A stretch of 5,257 nt of DNA from assembly GCA_023453655.1 (NCBI GenBank), contig JAEXTE010000309.1, positions 1-5,257 on the forward strand, in the 5' to 3' direction. Source of the DNA: Pseudomonadota bacterium. GTDB taxonomy: Bacteria > Pseudomonadota > Gammaproteobacteria > Xanthomonadales > Xanthomonadaceae. A program made the translations under genes and the position numbers. Each line of letters begins with the position of its first letter. Position 1 is the first letter of the stretch. Shown here piece by piece: positions 1 through 4,878 of this stretch. The notes below the pieces were generated by a model, which was given only the letters and a program-made list of their open reading frames with translations, did not search any database and was not told the DNA's origin.

Positions 1-468
1 CCGGTGGACGGCGTCGCGGGCCTGCCGCCGCTCGAGGACAATCCCGAGGCCGGCCTGCTGGCCACGCCGCCGCCCGCCGGTGCGCCGGATCCCCAGGCCG
101 CGCCCGCCGCGACGGTCGAGGATCCGCGGGACGTGCTGCGCCGCTACTACGCCGCGATCAACGCGCGCGATTTCGCCACCGCGCAGGCCGCATGGATCGA
201 AGGCGCCGGCGCGGCCGCGACGCTCGCGCAGGACTTCGCCAGCGCCACGTCGGTGGAGCTGACCGTGGGCGAACCACGGCCGGCCGAGGGCGCCGCGGGA
301 TCGGTCTACGTCGAGGTGCCGGTGACCGTGACCACGATGCGCGCCGACGGCAGCCGCCAGCACCAGGCCGGGCGCTACACCCTGCGCCGCTCGCAGGTGG
401 ACGGCGCGAGCGCGGCGCAGCGCAACTGGCGCATCGCCGCCATCGACCTGCGCGACGCCGCGGGCTAG
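1..468 (+). CDS. Uncharacterised NTF2/SnoaL-like protein, 5' partial
   Basis: The reading frame is open at the left edge, so the N-terminus is missing; a GTG at position 4 is in frame but has no visible upstream context and is not proposed as the start. The visible first ~40 residues are rich in Pro and Ala and look like a linker or disordered segment. They are followed by a compact domain of ~110 residues that opens with an amphipathic helix (RRYYAAINARDF) and continues with a short Ala-rich helix and several beta strands (SVELTVGEP, VYVEVPVTVTT, GRYTLRR, WRIAAIDL). This helix-then-sheet order, with a YYxAINxxDF-type opening, resembles the NTF2/SnoaL-like fold used by many small binding or accessory domains, but I cannot assign a family with certainty. 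No catalytic motif is evident. It ends with TAG 13 bp from the convergent DUF5916 gene, with no obvious terminator between them. It could be the C-terminal domain of an exported or membrane-anchored protein. Coding status is well supported by G/C-biased third positions; function is unknown. Confidence 0.75.
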   Translation, partial: PVDGVAGLPPLEDNPEAGLLATPPPAGAPDPQAAPAATVEDPRDVLRRYYAAINARDFATAQAAWIEGAGAAATLAQDFASATSVELTVGEPRPAEGAAGSVYVEVPVTVTTMRADGSRQHQAGRYTLRRSQVDGASAAQRNWRIAAIDLRDAAG

Positions 469-481
469 CTGCCGGCGCTCC

Positions 482-2728
482 TCACAGCTCGAACCGGTAG
501 CTGAGCTTGACCAGCAGCTGCTCGTCGTCGCGCAGGCCGAAGCTGTCGCCGAGCGCGCCGCCCAGGCCATCGGCGATGTCACGGCGCTCGAAGCCGCCGC
601 GGCCATACACCACGTACAGGTAGGACAGCGGCGCCAGTTCGTAGCGGTAGCGCACCTGGAAGGCCAGGTTGCGCACGCTGAAGTCGGCGATGGCGTCGTC
701 CACGGCGACGGCGTGCCCGGCCGGATCGAAGCGCCAGCCCTGGCGCAGGCGCGCGTCGATCGCGATCGCCTCCAGCTTCACGCGCAGCTCCTGGCGCGCA
801 TCGATCGCCCAGTCCAGGCCCGCGATCAGCTTGGCCTCCTTGCCGGAGAACGCGCCCACCAGGTCGCCACGGTCCGGGCCTTGCCAGATCAGCCAGTCCG
901 GGCGGGTGGTCAGCACGCCGCCGAGGTCGAGGCTGAAGGCGTCGCTGACGAAATAGGTGACGCCGTACCAGCCGGCGCTGCCGAGCCTGTCGTTGCCGTC
1001 CAGGCCGCCGGTGAACACTTCCAGCTCCACGCCATGCGACCAGCGTCCCTTGCGCGGGCGCCGGTACTCGTAATAGGCGTTGAAGTTGGCCGGCAGGCGC
1101 ACGTTGCCGCGCCCGCGCAGCAGGGTGTCGTTGACGCCGGCGCTGTTGAGGTTCACCTGCGCGTACTCGCTGCTGCCGTCGCGCAGCTGGCCGTCGCGGC
1201 TGATGCGCAGCTGGTCGTTGAGCAGGTCGCCATGGTTGTTGCGGTTGGTGCTCACGCGCCAGCGCCAGTCGGTGGAGGCGTAGCGCGACGTGTCCGGCAG
1301 GTCGGTGGTGCGGTGCGAGGCCTGCCAGTGCAGGTAGTTCACGCTGTTGCGCGCCAGGTAGCCGGCATCGTTGATCTCGAGGTCGTTGCCGAAATGCATG
1401 GCGATCCACTGCTGGCGCCAGCCGCGGTCCATCTCGTAGTCCGCCCACAGGCTGGCGCCGATGTCGCTCGTGCGTCCGCCGGCGTCGTCGATGCGGCTGC
1501 CGAACACGCGGCTGCGCAGGTTCCAGCGCGGCGTCGGCCGCCAGTTGTGGTCGACGCCCAGCACCGTCGCCTCGCGGCCGAGGAACGGCCTGTCGACGCG
1601 CGTCAGCATCAGGCCCAAGTCCTGCATCTCGAAATCGCGCACCAGGCGCAGCGCATGGAAGCTGCGCCCCGCTTCGCCCGCCTCGTCGGCGGAAAACAGC
1701 CCGTACTTCAGCCCGCCGACGCTGCCGTTGAGCTTGATCGCGGCGGCGATGTCGCTGGCGCCGCGGCCGTCGTCGGCCGGCCCGCCGACGCGGCGCGTGT
1801 ACAGCAGCTGGCTGAAGTCCGACGGCGTGGTGTATTCGAAGATGCCCTGGTTCTCGGTGAAGAACGGGCGCTTGTCGCTGACGAAGGTCTCGGTGGCGCT
1901 GAAGTTCACCACCAGGTCGTCGCTCTCGACCTGGCCGAAATCCGGATTGACCGTGGCCGAGAGCTGGAAGCGGCCGTTCGGCTTCCAGAACAGGTCGGCG
2001 CCGGCGTTGCCGTGGCCCGCGTCGCCGACGTTGTCGTACAGCGCAGAGACGTAGGGCGTGACCGCCAGCAGCGACTGGTCGTACGCCGGTACCGTGACCG
2101 GCGCGAACTCGGACAGGAAGCGCGGGCGCTCGAAGCTGGCGACGGGCCAGGCCATGCGCTCGCCGGTCGATCCGACCACGCGCGCGAGGAAGATCCGCAG
2201 CTCGCGCTCGCCCCCGTCCGCGTCGGGCATCGGCGCGGTGTGCCAGGGGATCAGCAGCTCGACGCTCCAGCCCGCGTCGTCCTCCGACACGGCATGGCGC
2301 CAGAGACCGTCCCAGTCGTTGTTGAACTGGTTCTGGTTGGTGATGATCTCGTCGGCCACGCCGCCGCTGGAAGCCACGGTGAAGGCATAGCCGGTGCGGC
2401 CGCCGCCCTCGAAATCGACGAACACGTTGACCCGGTCGACCTGCTCGTCGAAATCGCGGCGCACCTTCTGGCGCGTGCGCGGCACGCCCGGCGGCTGGGT
2501 ATTGCGGAAGGCGACGGCCAGGCCCTCGGGGGTGGCCAGGATCCAGGCTTCGGTGCGCAGTGAACCGGGTTCGCCGGTCAGCGGCTGGACCTTGCGGAAA
2601 TCGGCGACCTGGCGCGCGCCGGCCCATTCGTCCGGCTCGATGCGGCCGTCGATCTCGACCGCCGCCGCCGGCGCGCCGAACGCGGCCAGCACCAGGAGCC
2701 ACCACCGCCAGTCCCTGCGCCGCGCCAT
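482..2728 (-). CDS. CBM9-like / DUF5916 outer-membrane protein
   Basis: The product is 748 aa. It opens with a signal peptide (MARRRDWRWW, then LLVLAAFGAPAAA) with likely signal peptidase I cleavage after A23. Residues ~24-215 fit the carbohydrate-binding family 9-like domain often found in these proteins: a DGRIEPDEW start, then NVFVDF, GYAFTV and an LLIPW strand. From ~220 to the end it matches the DUF5916 type: NPDFGQVESDDLVVNFSATETF (in part at residues 261-282), KRPFFTENQGIFEY, then LLYTRRVGG, followed by alternating polar/aromatic strands typical of a beta barrel and a C-terminal LVKLSYRFEL strand. The family is probably outer-membrane; its substrate is unknown, and a role in binding or passing glycans or other polymers is only a guess. 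The ATG at 2726-2728 gives the signal peptide and has an AGAAGG-like ribosome site 11 nt upstream on the minus strand. It lies 111 bp downstream of the SET gene in the same direction, so co-transcription is possible but not shown. Confidence 0.9.
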   Translation of the reverse strand: MARRRDWRWWLLVLAAFGAPAAAVEIDGRIEPDEWAGARQVADFRKVQPLTGEPGSLRTEAWILATPEGLAVAFRNTQPPGVPRTRQKVRRDFDEQVDRVNVFVDFEGGGRTGYAFTVASSGGVADEIITNQNQFNNDWDGLWRHAVSEDDAGWSVELLIPWHTAPMPDADGGERELRIFLARVVGSTGERMAWPVASFERPRFLSEFAPVTVPAYDQSLLAVTPYVSALYDNVGDAGHGNAGADLFWKPNGRFQLSATVNPDFGQVESDDLVVNFSATETFVSDKRPFFTENQGIFEYTTPSDFSQLLYTRRVGGPADDGRGASDIAAAIKLNGSVGGLKYGLFSADEAGEAGRSFHALRLVRDFEMQDLGLMLTRVDRPFLGREATVLGVDHNWRPTPRWNLRSRVFGSRIDDAGGRTSDIGASLWADYEMDRGWRQQWIAMHFGNDLEINDAGYLARNSVNYLHWQASHRTTDLPDTSRYASTDWRWRVSTNRNNHGDLLNDQLRISRDGQLRDGSSEYAQVNLNSAGVNDTLLRGRGNVRLPANFNAYYEYRRPRKGRWSHGVELEVFTGGLDGNDRLGSAGWYGVTYFVSDAFSLDLGGVLTTRPDWLIWQGPDRGDLVGAFSGKEAKLIAGLDWAIDARQELRVKLEAIAIDARLRQGWRFDPAGHAVAVDDAIADFSVRNLAFQVRYRYELAPLSYLYVVYGRGGFERRDIADGLGGALGDSFGLRDDEQLLVKLSYRFEL

Positions 2729-2839
2729 GCCACCCCCGCCCTTCTCCGTGGCGCACAGGCTAGGAATGCGCGCCGCCGCCGGCGCGTCCCATCGGTCATG
2801 GCAACCTTTTCGCTGCCGGCCGCATCCCGGCCCGGCGGA

Positions 2840-3316
2840 TCAGCGCTTGCGCTTGGGCTGCAGCATCGTCCCGGTGCACTTCTTCGAGCCGCAGCGGCAG
2901 CCCCACAGCTTCTTCAGCTTCGGGGTGTGCGGCTCGTCCAGGGTGATGCCGTAGTTGTAGGTGAGTTCCTCGCCCGGCTTGATGTCGCGGATCGCGTGGA
3001 TGAACACCTTGTCCTTCTCGCACCGGTCCTTGGGATCCTCTTCCACCTCCGACTCGCAGTTCGGATCGCAGCTGTGGTTGATCCAGCGCGCGACGTTGCC
3101 GCGCTTGTTGGCATCGATCACGTACTCGTCGTTGAGCGTGAACAGGAAGGTGTGGCCGTCCTCGTCCTCCTCCCCATATTCCTCGTCCACCTCGGCATGG
3201 GTCCGCAGCGTGCCCTGGTAACGGATGATGCGCTCCCCCTTCCTGATCAGCTCGGTGGCGAATACGCCGTTGCCATGGATCGGGGAGAGGCGGGCTTCGA
3301 TCTTCTTGTTGGGCAT
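2840..3316 (-). CDS. SET-domain protein-lysine methyltransferase
   Basis: The product is 158 aa, a near-minimal SET enzyme predicted to transfer methyl groups from S-adenosylmethionine to lysine in the cytoplasm. Visible motifs in order: SPIHGNGVFA (residues 11-20, SAM-binding start of the SET domain), VARWINHSCDPNC (75-87, with the N80-H81 SAM-contact pair and C83 as a probable zinc ligand), GEELTYNYG (115-123, with catalytic-type Y122), and a post-SET C140-x-C142-x4-C147 triad. An acidic insert (DEEYGEEDED, 44-53) lies between them, and the protein ends in a basic tail QPKRKR. Relatives are known in Xanthomonas and Chlamydia; the chlamydial enzyme has been linked to histone-like proteins, but the substrate here is unknown. 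The start at 3316 is chosen because the fold begins at once (MPNKKIEARLSPIHG). It has no good ribosome site, and an in-frame ATG at 3352 would add 12 residues. Local GC is lower than in the neighbours (35 of 60 bases at 3121-3180), consistent with many Lys, Glu, Asp and Asn codons. Confidence 0.93.
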   Translation of the reverse strand: MPNKKIEARLSPIHGNGVFATELIRKGERIIRYQGTLRTHAEVDEEYGEEDEDGHTFLFTLNDEYVIDANKRGNVARWINHSCDPNCESEVEEDPKDRCEKDKVFIHAIRDIKPGEELTYNYGITLDEPHTPKLKKLWGCRCGSKKCTGTMLQPKRKR

Positions 3317-3350
3317 CTCGGGGACAGGGTCGTGGAGCGGTGGGACCGGC

Positions 3351-3356
3351 ATTGTG
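3351..3356 (-). promoter_or_regulatory. Weak candidate -10 element for the SET gene
   Basis: On the minus strand this reads CACAAT, four of six matches to TATAAT. Transcription from it would begin about 28 nt before the ATG at 3316, which would fit the 3316 start and exclude the ATG at 3352. The hexamer 17 bp upstream (CGGGTG) is not a recognisable -35, so this is tentative. That -35 position lies inside the dyad at 3366-3382. Confidence 0.2.
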
Positions 3357-3365
3357 GCACGAGCG

Positions 3366-3382
3366 GCACGGTGCACCCGTGC
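3366..3382. promoter_or_regulatory. 17-bp dyad between divergent genes, possible operator
   Basis: The sequence GCACGG-TGCAC-CCGTGC has perfect 6-bp arms around a 5-bp centre and contains the palindrome GGTGCACC. It lies between the minus-strand SET gene and the plus-strand cytochrome gene, 32 bp before the upstream cytochrome ATG at 3414 and 50 bp before the SET ATG. Its size and position suit a dimeric repressor or activator site. I recognise no specific regulator, and short GC-rich dyads arise by chance in DNA of this composition. Confidence 0.3.
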
Positions 3383-3403
3383 GCCCGCTCCGCCGCGGGT
3401 GCC

Positions 3404-3409
3404 GGAGGT
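3404..3409 (+). promoter_or_regulatory. Strong Shine-Dalgarno GGAGGT before in-frame ATG at 3414
   Basis: GGAGGT sits 4 nt before ATG 3414, which is in frame with the cytochrome gene and followed by no stop before the ATG at 3501. This is a near-ideal ribosome site, while the ATG at 3501 is preceded by CCCTGCCCGCCC with no Shine-Dalgarno. It therefore bears on which start is used. Confidence 0.5.
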
Positions 3410-3500
3410 CACCATGACCGACGGGCCGGCACGCGCCTGGCGCGTCCTGTCGGCGCGCCGCGCGTCGTTGGAATGCGCACATCCACAGCCCTGCCCGCCC

Positions 3501-4013
3501 ATGCGCCCGTTTCCGCTCCTGCTGCTTGCCCTGACCACCGCCATCGCCGCCGGCGGCTGCCAAAACAGCGCCGCCGCCCCCGCCGCTCCCGGGACGCCCG
3601 CCGCGGCGGTCGATCCCCTCGTCGCCGAAGGCGAATACCTGGTGCGCATCGGCGGCTGCAACGACTGCCACACCGCCGGCTACGTCGAGCGCGCCGGGGA
3701 GATGCCCCAGGCCGAATGGCTGACCGGTTCGCCGCTGGGCTACTCCGGCCCCTGGGGCACCACCTACCCCACCAACCTGCGGCTGAGCCTCGGCGCGCTC
3801 GGCGAGTCCGAGTGGCTCACCTACAGCGCCAACCTGCACACCCGCCCGCCGATGCCCGATTTCATGCTGCGGCAGATGCGCGAGCAGGACCGGCGCGCGA
3901 TCTACCGCTTCATCCGCTCGCTCGGCCCTGCCGGCGAGCCCGCGACCGCCGCGCTGCCGCCCGGCCAGACGCCGCCGCCGCCCTACTTCGGACTCGTCCT
4001 GCCGGAGGGCTGA
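3501..4013 (+). CDS. Monoheme c-type cytochrome lipoprotein
   Basis: The product is 170 aa from this start. MRPFPLLLLALTTAIAAGGC is a lipoprotein signal with a lipobox-like AGGC, so C20 should be lipidated and the protein anchored to a membrane facing the periplasm. After an Ala/Pro linker, the class I cytochrome c fold begins at EGEYLVRIGGCNDCHTAG, with heme attached at C53-x2-C56-H57. M118 in RPPMPDF is the likely distal heme ligand, and the last helix is RRAIYRFIRSL, followed by a Pro-rich tail. The part around the heme site resembles cytochrome subunits of membrane-bound dehydrogenases (YLxRxGxCxxCHT), so electron transfer from a periplasmic dehydrogenase is plausible, but no partner enzyme is in the window. 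The start at 3501 is chosen because it gives a compact lipoprotein signal. The ATG at 3414, with a strong ribosome site, would add 29 residues (199 aa in total) and bury that signal behind an Arg-rich extension. The stop lies 15 bp from the convergent 59-aa gene. Confidence 0.88.
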   Translation: MRPFPLLLLALTTAIAAGGCQNSAAAPAAPGTPAAAVDPLVAEGEYLVRIGGCNDCHTAGYVERAGEMPQAEWLTGSPLGYSGPWGTTYPTNLRLSLGALGESEWLTYSANLHTRPPMPDFMLRQMREQDRRAIYRFIRSLGPAGEPATAALPPGQTPPPPYFGLVLPEG

Positions 4014-4028
4014 GCGCCAGCCGTCGGT

Positions 4029-4208
4029 TCACCACGGCCAGAGGCCGGTCCAGCGCGAAGCCAAGGCCAAGGCGAACGCGCTCCAGGCGGCGCCCTTGAG
4101 CCCGCGGGCCGCCCGCCACAGCAGGAACACCGCGCCAACCACCAGTGCCGCCCTGAACAGGCGGCCATCGTGCGCCGCCGTGGCGGCATGGCCCTGGATC
4201 GTCTGCAT
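4029..4208 (-). CDS. 59-aa predicted membrane protein
   Basis: This short gene encodes 59 residues starting MQTIQGHAATAAHDGRLF and ending SRWTGLWPW. A hydrophobic stretch RAALVVGAVFLLW (residues 19-31) is a likely transmembrane segment. It is followed by a basic loop (RAARGLKG) and a second weaker hydrophobic stretch (AAWSAFALALA, 40-50) with a Trp-rich end, so it may be a two-segment hairpin in the inner membrane. Coding status is supported by a strong AAGGAG ribosome site 8 nt before the ATG and by G or C at the third position in all but about five codons. It converges with the cytochrome gene and diverges from the suf regulator across a 186-bp region. I do not recognise a family or function. 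A chance ORF in GC-rich DNA remains possible, but the ribosome site and hydrophobic pattern argue against that. Confidence 0.7.
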   Translation of the reverse strand: MQTIQGHAATAAHDGRLFRAALVVGAVFLLWRAARGLKGAAWSAFALALASRWTGLWPW

Positions 4209-4216
4209 GTTTCCGT

Positions 4217-4222
4217 CTCCTT
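4217..4222 (-). promoter_or_regulatory. Shine-Dalgarno AAGGAG of the 59-aa gene
   Basis: On the minus strand AAGGAG lies 8 nt before the ATG at 4208. It is one of the two strongest ribosome sites in the window and is the main reason for calling this short gene and fixing its start. Confidence 0.65.
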
Positions 4223-4277
4223 CGCGTCCCCGGCGGACAGCGCCAGCTTCGCGCAGGCAGGCCGGGCGCGGCAGTCG

Positions 4278-4306
4278 CGGCTGTCAGCGCCGGATCCTGA
4301 CAGCCG
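4278..4306. repeat. Perfect 10-bp inverted repeat with 9-nt centre
   Basis: CGGCTGTCAG (4278-4287) and CTGACAGCCG (4297-4306) are exact reverse complements around a 9-nt centre. The repeat lies between the divergent 59-aa gene and the suf regulator, about 30 bp upstream of the regulator's -35 element and 70 bp before the 59-aa ATG. No T-run follows it on either strand, so it does not look like an intrinsic terminator. It could be an operator for a dimeric regulator or a hairpin in the leader of the minus-strand transcript. The core TGTCAG-N9-CTGACA does not match an IscR consensus that I know. Confidence 0.55.
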
Positions 4307-4335
4307 TCACTCCTGAACATCCAGCAGTCCGGGGT

Positions 4336-4364
4336 TTGAGCCGGGCCGCGCCAAAGCGTACAAT
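4336..4364 (+). promoter_or_regulatory. Sigma70-type promoter of the suf regulator operon
   Basis: TTGAGC (4336-4341, four of six to TTGACA) and TACAAT (4359-4364, five of six to TATAAT) are separated by the ideal 17 bp. Transcription would start near 4371, giving a leader of about 24 nt before the ATG at 4395. The local drop in GC content around TACAATTTT supports it. A short inverted repeat, CCAAA-N9-TTTGG (4351-4369), encloses the -10 box and could be a repressor site. Confidence 0.7.
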
Positions 4365-4394
4365 TTTGGTCCCCATTTCAGGGCCAGGACCGGA

Positions 4395-4862
4395 ATGCTG
4401 CGCGTCACCAAGCTCACCGACTACGCCACCGTGGTGCTGACCGTGCTCGCCGCACGGCCGGCCGACGTGCTGAGCGCGAGCGAGCTGGCCGAGCGCGCAG
4501 GCCTGGAGGTGCCCACGGTGAGCAAGCTGCTCAAGCCGCTGGCCCAGGCTGGCCTGGTCGAGGGCTTCCGCGGCGCCCGCGGCGGCTACCGGCTGGCGCG
4601 TCCGGCCTCGGCGATCAGCCTGGTCGAGATCGTCGAGGCGATGGAAGGCCCGCTGGCGATGACCGAGTGCAGCCTCGACCACGGCGAGTGCGGCATTTCC
4701 GGCCACTGCGGCGTGCGCGGCAACTGGCGCCGGATCAACGACGTGGTCCACGCCGCGCTGCGCGACGTCAGCCTGGCCCAGATGCTCGGCGACGGCCCGG
4801 TGCCCGCCCCCTCCCCCCAATCTTCCGGCCGGCGCATCGACGCGCGCCTGGCCAACGCATAA
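4395..4862 (+). CDS. Rrf2-family SUF system Fe-S assembly regulator
   Basis: The product is 155 aa and resembles the Xanthomonad-type SUF regulators of the Rrf2/IscR family. It is a cytoplasmic DNA-binding protein expected to sense Fe-S cluster status. The N-terminal winged helix-turn-helix starts MLRVTKLTDYATVVL; SASELAERAGL and VPTVSKLLKPLAQAGLV (residues 27-55) form the helix-turn-helix, and GARGGYRLARP (60-70) is the wing. The cluster-binding part holds C92, C99 and C105 with H104 beside the last cysteine. Spacing is C-x6-C-x5-C, one residue longer in the first gap than IscR (C-x5-C-x5-C). A linker helix (SLVEIVEAMEG) precedes it, and the C-terminal tail is Pro/Ser-rich and probably disordered. 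An AGGA lies 5 nt before the ATG, and a good promoter lies just upstream. sufB follows after 16 bp, so the gene is probably co-transcribed with the suf genes and likely autoregulated (inference). The gene name varies among genomes, so no symbol is given. Confidence 0.92.
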   Translation: MLRVTKLTDYATVVLTVLAARPADVLSASELAERAGLEVPTVSKLLKPLAQAGLVEGFRGARGGYRLARPASAISLVEIVEAMEGPLAMTECSLDHGECGISGHCGVRGNWRRINDVVHAALRDVSLAQMLGDGPVPAPSPQSSGRRIDARLANA

Positions 4863-4878
4863 CCGTACAGGCAGCCAT

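Noticed and set aside
713..2563. A 616-codon plus-strand open frame opposite the DUF5916 gene
   Set aside because: It mirrors the strong G/C codon bias of the real gene. Its translation is a low-complexity Ala/Val/Arg mix with no domain, whereas the minus strand encodes a full recognisable protein.
579..2756. A 725-codon minus-strand frame overlapping the DUF5916 gene
   Set aside because: It is an out-of-frame shadow dominated by Arg, Gly and Ala, with no family features or plausible signal.
2769..2786. CGCGCC-N6-GGCGCG dyad between the SET and DUF5916 genes, as a terminator
   Set aside because: The 6-bp stem is pure GC with no T-run on either strand, and such dyads are common in DNA of this composition.
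3355..3373. Sigma54-like TGGCACG motif
   Set aside because: A -24 style TGGCACG is present, but the bases at the required -12 position are not GC with correct spacing, so the pair fails.
3317..3673. Upstream extension of the SET reading frame
   Set aside because: The frame is open, but the extra residues are low-complexity and run over the cytochrome gene. The SET fold begins immediately at MPNKK, and no ribosome site supports a farther start.
2796..3839. A 347-codon minus-strand frame over the SET and cytochrome genes
   Set aside because: It is a Gly/Ala/Arg-rich shadow frame; both overlapped genes have clear domains in other frames.
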